This document shows positions 15,538 through 21,622 of a DNA stretch of 21,622 nucleotides, in pieces. This DNA is from Spirochaetaceae bacterium (lineage in GTDB: Bacteria; Spirochaetota; Spirochaetia; SZUA-6; Bin103): contig JAPPKD010000341.1 of NCBI GenBank assembly GCA_028820215.1, positions 1-21,622 of the forward strand. Direction: 5' to 3'. Numbering within the stretch: the stretch's first letter is position 1; every line of letters begins with the position of its first letter. Made by a program: the position numbers and the translations under genes. Below the pieces are notes generated by a model that had not been told where the DNA came from, made no database searches, and was given only the letters and a program-made list of their open reading frames with translations.

Positions 15538-16299
15538 CTACACGCAGCCGGGGAAGCGCCGGCCGCGGATGGTCACGTGATCGCCCGCCTCGCCCTCGAA
15601 CCGGCAGCGGGCGCTGGCGTAGTGAGTGGCGTAGCCCCAGCGCGGCCGGTCGGTCAGGTTGGGGCGGCTGGCGTGCAGGATGAGGCCGTGATGGAAGCTG
15701 CAGCTTCCCGCCGTCAGCTCGACCGGCCGCGCCTCCGGCGGCTCCACGCCGTCGACCGGCTCGTAGCGTTGCCACGTTTCTCTGTCGGTGACGCCGTCCC
15801 GGTGGCTGCCCGGAATCATCCACAGGCAGCCGTTGGCGATGGTCGCCTCGTCCAGGGCGCACCAGCAGGTGACCATCCGGTCGGGCGGGTCCAGGTCGAA
15901 GCCCAGCGGCGTGTCCTGATGGAACTTCTGCCGTGATCCGACGCGCGGCGGCTTCATGAACAACTGGTCCTGCGCCAGCACGAGGTCGGGGCCGAGCAGC
16001 GACTCGATGATGTCGACGATCCGCGGCTGCCGCGCATGTGTCAGGAAGACCGGGTCCTCGAACGCCATGTGCGACATCTTGCGCAGCGAGGCCGCGTAGC
16101 CGTCGGCCCGCATCTCTCCCGCCTCCACGAGCGGCTCCACCTGCCTCTTGGCCTTCTCCATCGCTGGCGCATCCGGCGCCGCCAGCTCGCGGATGCGGCG
16201 CCGCACCGGCTCCAGGCTCTCCGTGTCGAACAGCCCGTCGACGACCAGGTAGCCGTCGCGGCGGAACCGTTCGACCTGCTCGGCGCTCAGCGCAGCCAC
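15538..16299 (-). CDS. phytanoyl-CoA dioxygenase (PhyH) family protein
   Basis: A 253-residue Fe(II)/2-oxoglutarate-dependent oxygenase. It contains the facial triad: H127 and D129 in KFHQDTPLGF, and H209 in GLILHASRPN. Arg at 220 (TDRPRWG) is positioned to bind the 2-oxoglutarate carboxylate, at the +11 offset seen in human PhyH. The N-terminus (LSAEQVERFRRDGYLVVDGL) is the standard family opening. Reactions of bacterial members range from hydroxylation of small acids to halogen- or phosphonate-related chemistry, so the substrate is open. It starts 2 bp after the FAA hydrolase stop on the same strand, so the two are one operon and probably act in one catabolic route. It is of normal length with no defects. 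Confidence 0.92.
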   Translation of the reverse strand: MAALSAEQVERFRRDGYLVVDGLFDTESLEPVRRRIRELAAPDAPAMEKAKRQVEPLVEAGEMRADGYAASLRKMSHMAFEDPVFLTHARQPRIVDIIESLLGPDLVLAQDQLFMKPPRVGSRQKFHQDTPLGFDLDPPDRMVTCWCALDEATIANGCLWMIPGSHRDGVTDRETWQRYEPVDGVEPPEARPVELTAGSCSFHHGLILHASRPNLTDRPRWGYATHYASARCRFEGEAGDHVTIRGRRFPGCV

Positions 16300-16301
16300 C
16301 G

Positions 16302-17129
16302 TTACGACTCCTCCACCACCGGGTTGGTGAGCGCGCCGATCGACTTGATCTCGATGGTCACGCTGTCGCCCGGCTGGAGGAACCTAGGCGGCTTGCGGGC
16401 CGAGCCCACGCCATGCGGGGTGCCGGTCATGATCACCGTGCCTGGCTCCAGCGTGGTGCTGCCGCTCAGGAAGGCGATCAGCTCCGGCACGTCGAAGATC
16501 ATGTCGCGTGTGGTCCAGTCCTGCATGGTCTCGCCGCTGACGACGCTCTTGATACCGAGCGCATTGGGATCCGGAATGTCCTCCGGCGTCACCAGCGCCG
16601 GCCCCAGCGGACAGAAGGTGGCGAAGGTCTTGCCCCGGCACCACTGTCCCCCGCCCCACTGCAACTGCCAGTCGCGGGCGCTGACGTCGTTCCCGCAGGT
16701 GTACCCCAGCACGTAGTCCAGCGCCTCGGAGCGCGCGACGTTCCGGCACGGCCGGCCGATCACGACGGCCAGCTCGGCCTCGTAGTCAACCTGGTCGCTG
16801 CGCAGCCGGCGCGGCAGTACGATGTCCCCTCCGGGGTCCTGGACCGCCGACGGCAGCTTCATGAACAGGATGGGCTGCTCGGGCACCTGCGCCCCCGACT
16901 CTTCCGCGTGCTTGCGGTAGTTCAGCCCGATGCACAGCAACCCGGTCGGCACCACCGGCGCCAGCAGGCTTACCCCTTCCACGACTGGACCGTCCGCCGC
17001 GTCCAGCGCGATTTCCCACGCCCGCCCGGCGGCCGCAGCCGGGCCGTCGTTGATGGCGACGATCGACCCGTCGTCCCGCTCCCGGCCGTATCCGACCGCC
17101 CCGTTTCGCTCGTAGCGTACGATTCTCAT
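16302..17129 (-). CDS. fumarylacetoacetate hydrolase (FAA) family protein
   Basis: A 275-residue hydrolase of acylpyruvate- or 2,4-diketo acid-type C-C bonds. Metal ligands are visible as E117 and E119 ([11 protein letters not shown]) and D148 ([10 protein letters not shown]). The lid lysine region ([13 protein letters not shown]) and the C-terminal TGTPHGVG loop (236-242) are intact. The N-terminal domain ([20 protein letters not shown]) belongs to the branch that includes 2,4-diketo-3-deoxy-L-fuconate hydrolase-like and ureidoglycolate-lyase-like proteins. The upstream sequence has a TAGAAT -10-like box only nine bases from the ATG and no ribosome-binding site, so it may be leaderless. A truncated, frameshifted second copy of its N-terminal third lies at 18586-18872. 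The exact substrate is not determined. Confidence 0.92.
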   Translation of the reverse strand: MRIVRYERNGAVGYGRERDDGSIVAINDGPAAAAGRAWEIALDAADGPVVEGVSLLAPVVPTGLLCIGLNYRKHAEESGAQVPEQPILFMKLPSAVQDPGGDIVLPRRLRSDQVDYEAELAVVIGRPCRNVARSEALDYVLGYTCGNDVSARDWQLQWGGGQWCRGKTFATFCPLGPALVTPEDIPDPNALGIKSVVSGETMQDWTTRDMIFDVPELIAFLSGSTTLEPGTVIMTGTPHGVGSARKPPRFLQPGDSVTIEIKSIGALTNPVVEES

Positions 17130-17182
17130 GACGGGCCCATTCTACGCTATCGCCGCAGCCTTGGCGTCCGATGGGATGTGTG

Positions 17183-17211
17183 TTGACACGAGACCACCCG
17201 CCGGTTACTCT
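17183..17211 (+). promoter_or_regulatory. candidate promoter of the HicA-like/HTH gene pair
   Basis: A perfect -35 TTGACA (17183-17188) is followed 17 bp later by TACTCT (17206-17211, three of six consensus). It is 67 bp upstream of the start at 17279. The 149-bp gap between the FAA gene and the small gene contains this, the AT-rich stretch TCTATTTTCATTT just before the CGGAGA ribosome-binding site, and nothing else recognisable. Confidence 0.35.
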
Positions 17212-17278
17212 CCGATCACAGTGCACCCATGGACAGGATGGATGAATCGTCTGTTTCTATTTTCATTTCGGAGACGGC

Positions 17279-17506
17279 ATGGCAAGGTCGCGGCATCCCA
17301 AGAAGGAGGTTGAGGAAGCACTTGCCGATGCCGAGGCCGCTGGGTGGACCGTGATGCCCACCGCGACCGGGCACCGTTGGGGATACATGCGTTGCTCCGA
17401 GGCAAGTAGATCAGGATGTGAAGTTTTGGTGTGGTCAACTCCACGGAACCCTGGGAATCACGCGAAGCAGCTCCGTCGCGCGATAGAACGGTGTCCGCAC
17501 TGCTGA
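17279..17506 (+). CDS. small HicA-like protein, putative toxin
   Basis: A 75-residue basic protein. A helix (KKEVEEALADAEAAGW) leads into a strand pair and GHRWGYMRC, then a strand (EVLVWSTP) and a final helix (NHAKQLRRAIERC). This alpha-beta-beta-beta-alpha order and the histidine at position 32 after a glycine resemble HicA mRNA interferases, whose catalytic histidine lies in a G-S-H motif. Several cysteines (39, 47, 72, 75) could bind a metal, which classical HicA lacks. It starts with ATG after CGGAGA and is followed 22 bp later by a DNA-binding partner, the classic small toxin then larger antitoxin order of hicAB-type modules. I recognise it as part of a recurring uncharacterised family, so toxin activity is an inference. 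Confidence 0.6.
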   Translation: MARSRHPKKEVEEALADAEAAGWTVMPTATGHRWGYMRCSEASRSGCEVLVWSTPRNPGNHAKQLRRAIERCPHC

Positions 17507-17528
17507 GTACGCACCAAAGGTTTCGAAC

Positions 17529-18077
17529 ATGTCTGTCTATCATTTTACTCTGATTGTGGAAGGCCCTGACCTACAGACCGACACGGCCATCGATGCCCTC
17601 TTCGACGCCGGCTGTGATGATGCGCTCGTGGGGCGGGCCGACGGGATCCAGTACGTCGATTTCGACCGGGATGGGCCAAACCCGGAGACTGCCATCCTGT
17701 CGGCTATCGCCGATGTCGAACGCCTGCCCGAGGTCGAGGCGATTCGGATCGCCGGCTGCGGGCTAGTCTCCATGGCGGACATTGCCACGCGCACGCGGCG
17801 CAGCCGCGAAGGCATACGCCTACTGGTCACGAACGAACGCGGCCCCGGAGGCTTTCCCGCTCCCGTGACGGACCCCCGTGCCCGCTACCGACTGTGGCGA
17901 TGGTCGGAAGTTCGGCGCTGGTTCGAGACCAACTACGACAGCAGTCCCGTCCAACCGCACGATCACGGCTTCGAGCAAGTGGCGGCGGCAATCAACGCGA
18001 GCCTCGAGCTGCGCCACTACGGTCGCTCTATTCGGCCCGAACAGCGGGCGAAACTTCAACAGCTCATCGGCATCTGA
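17529..18077 (+). CDS. two-domain HTH protein, putative antitoxin/regulator of the small upstream gene
   Basis: A 182-residue protein. The N-terminal ~75 residues (FTLIVEGPDLQTDTAIDALF, then DGIQYVDFDRDG) form a beta-alpha-beta unit reminiscent of the ferredoxin-like fold. The next part, LVSMADIATRTRRSREGIRL, is a helix-turn-helix; GPGGFPAP and RLWRWSEVRRWFETN complete a MerR/AlpA-like wing as found in excisionase-type domains. The C-terminal helix (YGRSIRPEQRAKLQQLIGI) may be a dimerisation tail. Similar proteins recur as an uncharacterised actinobacterial and proteobacterial family with the same order of domains. Together with the HicA-like gene it looks like a toxin-antitoxin or gene-control pair, and it is likely autoregulatory. 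The start at 17529 has AAAGG nine bases ahead. The next gene (VapB) starts 36 bp later. Confidence 0.6.
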   Translation: MSVYHFTLIVEGPDLQTDTAIDALFDAGCDDALVGRADGIQYVDFDRDGPNPETAILSAIADVERLPEVEAIRIAGCGLVSMADIATRTRRSREGIRLLVTNERGPGGFPAPVTDPRARYRLWRWSEVRRWFETNYDSSPVQPHDHGFEQVAAAINASLELRHYGRSIRPEQRAKLQQLIGI

Positions 18078-18113
18078 CACTCGTTCACGACCGACGTCCC
18101 TATCGGAGATGAT

Positions 18114-18329
18114 ATGAGAATCTCGGAACGAGGCCAGATCACCATTCCCAAGCACCTTCGAGACCGATTCGGGCTGAGCCCCGACGTCGAGATCGAGATC
18201 ACTCCCACCGACCGCGGGCTGTTGATTCACAAGCGAATCACCGCGGAACACCCCGTCGACCGGGTGTATGCCGTGCTGGGAAAGACCGGGAGCACCGACA
18301 ATTACATCGAAGAAATCCGCGGACGGTGA
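18114..18329 (+). CDS. vapB: VapB/AbrB-family antitoxin
   Basis: A 71-residue antitoxin. The N-terminal swapped-hairpin DNA-binding domain (MRISERGQITIPKHLRDRFG, then LSPDVEIEITPTDRGLLI) is the standard AbrB/MazE-like fold that forms an operator-binding dimer. The C-terminal segment (HPVDRVYAVLGKTGSTDNYI) is the flexible toxin-binding part. The ATG has CGGAGA upstream. Its stop TGA overlaps the GTG of the toxin remnant in the sequence GTGA, as usual in vapBC operons. The toxin partner is cut off after about 20 residues (18326-18388), so this antitoxin is now an orphan. It could still repress or cross-neutralise other VapC proteins. Confidence 0.85.
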   Translation: MRISERGQITIPKHLRDRFGLSPDVEIEITPTDRGLLIHKRITAEHPVDRVYAVLGKTGSTDNYIEEIRGR

Positions 18330-18466
18330 TTACCGCAATAGACACCAACGTGCTGTTGGACGTGTTTCTGGCCGACGCCGATCGCGATCGGCAGGTCCAC
18401 CGCCTGCGCCACCCGCGCCAAGCCGTCGATGTCCACGGCCGACACCGGATCCTCGTAGAACACTAA
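18326..18466 (+). pseudogene. truncated VapC PIN-domain toxin
   Basis: The frame overlaps the antitoxin stop and opens with VITAIDTNVLLDVFLADADR. Its D6 is the first catalytic aspartate of PIN-domain ribonucleases (A-x-D-T-N-V-L-L-D). After about residue 21 (18388) the homology stops, and the rest to the TAA at 18466 reads Arg/His-rich. This tail is the reverse strand of an enolase-family fragment. A normal VapC has about 130 residues, so the later acidic residues are absent and the protein is inactive. The break lies inside a perfect 16-bp palindrome. Confidence 0.85.
18378..18393. repeat. 16-bp perfect palindrome at the VapC break
   Basis: GCCGATCGCGATCGGC is its own reverse complement. 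It overlaps the last recognisable VapC codons on the plus strand and the end of the enolase-family fragment on the minus strand. It may mark the recombination join. Confidence 0.6.
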
Positions 18467-18565
18467 GCCTTAGCGCTCAAACCGCCGGCCGAGTGAGATC
18501 GCGTCGGCGGGCGTCTGCCACGGCCCGCCACCGGCGTCAACCATCAGGTCGATCTCCGGCCCGAA
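18378..18565 (-). pseudogene. internal fragment of a mandelate racemase/enolase-family dehydratase
   Basis: On the minus strand one frame reads FGPEIDLMVDAGGG, then PWQTPADAISLGRRFER, a TAA, GLVFYEDPVSAVDIDGLARV and AQAVDLPIAIG. This is the metal-binding barrel segment of the mandelate racemase branch (the first aspartate ligand in LMVDAG, the second ligand in F-Y-E-D-P). A single TAC-to-TAA change explains the internal stop, since R-Y-G-L would be expected. Both ends are missing (the capping domain and the catalytic His/Asp region), leaving about 62 codons of a 370-400-residue enzyme. On its upstream side it joins directly to an FAA hydrolase fragment. It is non-functional. Confidence 0.75.
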
Positions 18566-18585
18566 CTTGCTTCCTGATCGCTGCG

Positions 18586-18872
18586 CCGCCGAGGGCAGCT
18601 TCATGAACAGGATCGGCTGCTCGGGCGCCCGAGTCCCCCGACTCCTCCGCGTGCTTGCGGTAGTCCAGCCCGTTACACAGCATCCCGGTCGGCACCACCG
18701 GCGCCAGCAGGTTCGCCCCTTCCACCACCGGTCGTTCCGCGGCGTCCAGCGCGATCTCCCTCGCCCGCCCGGCGGCCGCGGCCGGCCCGTCGTCGATGGC
18801 GACCATCGACCCGTCCTCCCGCTGCCGGCCGTACCCGACCGTCCCGTTCTGCTCATAGCGTACAATTCCCAT
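18586..18872 (-). pseudogene. partial, frameshifted second copy of the FAA hydrolase gene
   Basis: From the ATG at 18872, MGIVRYEQNGTVGYGRQRED continues in close match to the FAA hydrolase that starts at 17129 and covers roughly its first 97 residues (to KLPSA). A one-base insertion around 18626-18640 (relative to 16880-16896) breaks the frame after HAEESG; in the next frame [14 protein letters not shown] resumes. Homology then stops at about 18586 and enolase-family sequence follows. The two metal-binding glutamates and the aspartate were never in this fragment. The sequences upstream of the two start codons are unrelated, so the copied unit began near the start codon. Confidence 0.85.
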
Positions 18873-18991
18873 GATGGACCACTCTCCACGCGAGTGCATC
18901 ACCACCGAGAGAGCCCCACGGTCCCGTTCCCTCGGCTTCGCATCGGAACTCTCCCACTACTTCAACCAAGCCCGCCTCAGCCTTCCCGCTA

Positions 18992-19007
18992 GTGGACTGT
19001 AACGAGC
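18992..19007 (+). repeat. left terminal inverted repeat of the IS630-family element
   Basis: GTGGACTGTAACGAGC follows a TA target copy. It matches the reverse complement of the right end at 20071-20086 at most of the first 12 positions. Confidence 0.65.
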
Positions 19008-19009
19008 AT

Positions 19010-20047
19010 TCATGCACCGATGTGGCGTGATGGATCAACGTAATGCCACTTCACGACGCGAGGATTCTTGTTGTATTCGCGGATGTATCTCATCAGCTTG
19101 CTCTTCAGATCCGCCACCGAACTGAACACTCCGCGGGTGATCACGTCGCGCGAGATCTTCGCAAACCACAGCTCCACCTGGTTCAGCCACGATGAGTAGG
19201 TCGGCGTGAAGTGCAGCCGCACCGTCGGATGGTCGCTCAGAAACTCCTGCACTCGTTTTGTCTTGTGCGCCGACAGGTTGTCGGCGATCACATGAATCTC
19301 CTGGCCGGCCGGCTGATGCGCCACGATGTCGCGCAGAAACGCCACGAACTGCTCCGAGGTGTGCCGCGTCGCGGTCTTGCCGAGCACCTCACCGGTCTTC
19401 GTATTGAACGCCGCGTACAGCGCCAGCGTGCCGTGCCGGTAGTACTCGAACCCGTGCCGTTCGGCCCGTCCCGGCGACAGCGGCAGCACCGGGTCGTTGC
19501 GGTCGAGCGCCTGAATCGCCGTCTTCTCGTCCACGCAGAACACCGCCGCGTGCGCCGGCGGGTTCAGGTACAGCCCGATGATGTCGGCCGCCTTCTGTTC
19601 GAAGTCCGGATCGTTGGAGCTCATGTAGCGCTCCAACCGGTGCGGCTGCAGCCGATGATTGCTCCACACCCGCGCCACCATCATGTGCGACACTCCCAGC
19701 TTGGCCGCCAGGCGGCGCGTGCTCCAGTGCGTGGAGCCATCGGTCGGCGACTTGCGGGTCGCGTTGAGGATCTTCGCCTCCACGCTCGGCGTGCACCGAA
19801 ACGGCTTCTGACCACGGTGCCGGCTGTACAGTCCGGCCAGTCGCTCAGCGCGAAAACGAGGAGCCCACATCGCCACGAAGCCGCGGCTGCACTCCGCTCG
19901 TTTGCAGACATCATCCCACGTGAGCCCTTCAGCGAGCAGCAGAATGACCCGCGCGCGCCGCGCGTCTTCGGCTCGCCCAGTGCGACTCCTCACCCGATTG
20001 GTGAGTTCGCGATGCTCGGCCTCCGTCAATACGATTCCCTCTCCCAT
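19010..20047 (-). CDS. IS630-family transposase
   Basis: A 345-residue DDE transposase. The N-terminal helix-turn-helix region (DARRARVILLLAEGLTWDDV then SRGFVAMWAPRFRAE) binds the element ends. WSTRRLAAKLGVSHMMVARV is a second such motif. The catalytic triad is complete: D173 (FCVDEKTAIQ), D256 (VIADNLSAHK) and E292 (SSWLNQVELWFAKISRD). The length is normal for the family and no frameshift is present. The ATG at 20047 has GGAGG only one base ahead and a TATAAT seven bases upstream, inside the right end of the element, so a short or near-leaderless transcript is likely. The gene ends 18 bp from the left end. Confidence 0.93.
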   Translation of the reverse strand: MGEGIVLTEAEHRELTNRVRSRTGRAEDARRARVILLLAEGLTWDDVCKRAECSRGFVAMWAPRFRAERLAGLYSRHRGQKPFRCTPSVEAKILNATRKSPTDGSTHWSTRRLAAKLGVSHMMVARVWSNHRLQPHRLERYMSSNDPDFEQKAADIIGLYLNPPAHAAVFCVDEKTAIQALDRNDPVLPLSPGRAERHGFEYYRHGTLALYAAFNTKTGEVLGKTATRHTSEQFVAFLRDIVAHQPAGQEIHVIADNLSAHKTKRVQEFLSDHPTVRLHFTPTYSSWLNQVELWFAKISRDVITRGVFSSVADLKSKLMRYIREYNKNPRVVKWHYVDPSRHIGA

Positions 20048-20085
20048 ACCTCCGATTATAGTACGAAATCAGATGGTACGGCCCA

Positions 20086-21622
20086 CTAGTTCGGAATTCC
20101 CTTTCTATCGGGCGTGGTCATCCACTCTTTGATTCCACCAACAAAATCCCAAACGTCTCCATCGCTCGGCCGGAGGTAATTCACGTCCTCAGGGTCTTCT
20201 CCCATCTCTTCGAATACGTGTTCCAGCCATTCCGGACCCTTTCCCTCCACGCCCAACGCCTTCAGCCAACTCTCCACCTCCCCTCCGGGCACGATGAATA
20301 CTCCGTACGCCGCCATCGTTTCTATGACGTTCTTGGCACCATCCCGATTCCCTCCCTCCAATACACCTATGCCACCACTCCGTTTCCAGCTTCTGTCTGC
20401 CTTATCCAACTGCTCTACGATCTGATGCCTTTGATTACCCAATCCCTGATGCTGGACAATAGGAACCTCGGACGCCTTGAGGAGTTTCCCCCAATCCTCC
20501 TTTTTCTTGAGCACATCCAAATCCACAACTCCCACTGCCGGAATCCCCATGCGGCGTAGCGGCTCCATTATCGTGGGAACTGTCGATTTGTTGTGCGCAT
20601 TAATGAAAAGACAGTTTGGAATCGTTCGATGGTCAAAGCTCAACGACAAGCGCTCGTTGATCTCCTCGTAAAACGCACGGTCCGTATCGCCTTCACAGAC
20701 CACCACGAATTCAGAGAACAGACCCTGTATAGGCCGCGCCGATCTCAGAATCGGGTTCCTCATCAGCTTGATCAAGTGCCGGTGCTCCAGCAGCCTCGCG
20801 GTCGCCTTACCTTCTCGATACGTTAGCCTCACGATATTGACGGGAGCGCCTGATTGAATGCAACCGAGCAGGAAGCTCTCGCTATGGGTTGATGCAAATA
20901 CGTTCTTGCTTGTTCCTCGTGTTTGTAGAGCTATTTGCTTACCGAGTTTAAAGGATAGTGAAGGATGTAGAAACGCTTCTGGCTCGTCTATCAGAATCAG
21001 ACTCGGGTCTCCACCCACTATTTCCGACATGATTCCAGCAAACGCCTTGACCCCGTCACTTTTCTCTTCGATGGGCGCGGCATCGGCATGAAATGCGACA
21101 GCTGCGTCGTGTATTCCGCGTTCCGTTTCTTCGTTTGGAGGTGGAATCGACGCCATTCTGATCCGTAATGTTCCAATCTTCGTCGGGTCAACTACGAAAT
21201 GCTCGCCGAATGCGTCATACAGCACAACGCGAACGCGCTCGCGTTTGGCATTGTCGAAAAAGAGGCGTTGCAACGTATTCTGGGGTGCCTGCTGGAGGTC
21301 GCCGACGGGCCGCTCCATTACAAGATCGATACGGGTCTTGCCATCAAGAAACAGCATTCGATACTGCAGGTATGAAGCGCAGAAGACATACATATCCGAT
21401 TCTGGATTATCTAGCACCTTCTTGAAGTCAGTCTCCAGCATCTCATGAGATCTCTTACGTGTTCCTATACGAATATAACCCTCACGCACAGGCTGGTCAC
21501 CATCCATGGTCAACTGGACTCGCTCAATCTCTCGCTGAATATCATCCGGGCTTCGGAATACGATACTGGTAGAGTCGAGGAGAGGCGCGCCCTGCCGTAG
21601 GTGGAGGGAGTAGCCGTTACCG
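20086..21622 (-). CDS. OLD-like ATPase with C-terminal TOPRIM nuclease domain (5'-truncated by the window)
   Basis: The open frame continues off the right edge; 511 codons to the TAG at 20086-20088 are visible. The N-terminal ATP-binding loop (Walker A) must lie outside the window. Present are an ABC-type signature (EEKSDGVKAFAG), Walker B (SLILIDEPEAFLHP) and a switch histidine (FASTHSESF), together the second half of an SMC/ABC-type ATPase. A TOPRIM-like module follows (EFVVVCEGDTDRAFYEEI and VGVVDLDVL, with the conserved Glu and Asp-x-Asp). This domain order is that of OLD-family proteins, some of which are phage-defence nucleases. The base composition is clearly more AT-rich than the metabolic genes, a sign of transfer. 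An in-frame TTG at 21513 and an ATG at 21507 are not the real start. Any partner gene lies upstream, out of view. Confidence 0.8.
   Translation of the reverse strand, partial: GNGYSLHLRQGAPLLDSTSIVFRSPDDIQREIERVQLTMDGDQPVREGYIRIGTRKRSHEMLETDFKKVLDNPESDMYVFCASYLQYRMLFLDGKTRIDLVMERPVGDLQQAPQNTLQRLFFDNAKRERVRVVLYDAFGEHFVVDPTKIGTLRIRMASIPPPNEETERGIHDAAVAFHADAAPIEEKSDGVKAFAGIMSEIVGGDPSLILIDEPEAFLHPSLSFKLGKQIALQTRGTSKNVFASTHSESFLLGCIQSGAPVNIVRLTYREGKATARLLEHRHLIKLMRNPILRSARPIQGLFSEFVVVCEGDTDRAFYEEINERLSLSFDHRTIPNCLFINAHNKSTVPTIMEPLRRMGIPAVGVVDLDVLKKKEDWGKLLKASEVPIVQHQGLGNQRHQIVEQLDKADRSWKRSGGIGVLEGGNRDGAKNVIETMAAYGVFIVPGGEVESWLKALGVEGKGPEWLEHVFEEMGEDPEDVNYLRPSDGDVWDFVGGIKEWMTTPDRKGIPN

Larger units (their letters stand above)
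18992..20086 (-). mobile_element. IS630-family insertion sequence, apparently complete
   Basis: A 1,095-bp element bounded by TA on both sides (18990-18991 and 20087-20088), the duplicated TA target typical of the IS630/Tc1/mariner group. Ends: GTGGACTGTAAC on the left and, on the opposite strand, GTGGGCCGTACC on the right, imperfect inverted repeats with 9 of 12 positions identical. One transposase gene fills the element. It looks intact and potentially mobile. The right TA lies inside the stop codon of the adjacent ATPase-nuclease gene, so the element arrived there after that gene was in place. Confidence 0.85.

Noticed and set aside
18853..19038. 61-codon minus-strand frame between the FAA fragment and the IS element
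   Set aside because: It crosses the IS end and has no family resemblance. Treated as noise; the 117 bp from 18873 to 18989 hold no gene that I can see.
20055..20060. TATAAT on the minus strand as a full sigma-70 promoter for the transposase
   Set aside because: The -10 is perfect, but no acceptable -35 lies 16-18 bp upstream and it is only seven bases from the ATG. It is mentioned in the transposase entry but not called as a promoter.

Overview
The window is GC-rich bacterial DNA with diderm-type periplasmic sugar-binding proteins: both have Sec signal peptides and no lipobox. Two carbohydrate ABC systems are present. One is of the LplA/LplB/LplC (YtcP) type and the other of the MalE/F/G type, and both signal peptides end in an 'A-S/E-G-x-E-E'-like junction. 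Around them lie a phytanoyl-CoA dioxygenase, an FAA hydrolase, a PHP phosphoesterase and a SoxR-less, regulator-poor catabolic gene set. This suggests a Spirochaetota-like, free-living or invertebrate-associated bacterium. That assignment is an inference of moderate confidence, because no rRNA or ribosomal protein is in view. No tRNA, rRNA or CRISPR array was seen.

Layout. Positions 1-1440 hold debris and a toxin-antitoxin pair: the C-terminal stump of an LplC-type permease, an MNT-HEPN module, and the N-terminal stump of a GH95-type fucosidase. From 7406 leftwards to 1439 runs a five-gene minus-strand sugar operon: binding protein, two permeases, a five-bladed-propeller glycosidase-like protein and a Gfo/Idh/MocA oxidoreductase whose last ~40 codons are frameshifted at a CG repeat. 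Divergent from it (7730-11310) is a second transporter (LplB-like, LplC-like, LplA-like), closed by a strong GC-rich terminator. Neither operon carries its own ATPase. From 11413 to 17129 come a PHP-domain protein, a small DUF350 membrane protein, a lytic transglycosylase, an MFS transporter, a probable sulfatase remnant, an SDR epimerase/dehydratase, and a convergent FAA hydrolase-PhyH dioxygenase pair.

From 17183 to the right edge the character changes to an accessory island. It contains a HicA-like small protein with a HTH partner, a VapB antitoxin with its VapC toxin cut off after about 20 residues, and a mosaic of two dead enzyme fragments: a mandelate-racemase-type enolase with an internal stop, fused to a frameshifted partial copy of the resident FAA hydrolase. 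Next come an intact IS630-family element, inserted in the stop codon of the following gene without changing it, and an OLD-like ATPase-TOPRIM protein that runs off the right edge. The last gene is visibly more AT-rich than the metabolic core.

How the genes may work together: the metabolic part looks like uptake and oxidative breakdown of plant- or algal-type oligosaccharides. The remnants (GH95 fucosidase, sulfatase, enolase-family dehydratase, FAA hydrolase copy) suggest that a larger glycan, possibly fucan-type, utilisation capacity once existed here and has been rearranged. The accessory part is a collection of toxin-antitoxin and possible anti-phage genes typical of a recombination hotspot.
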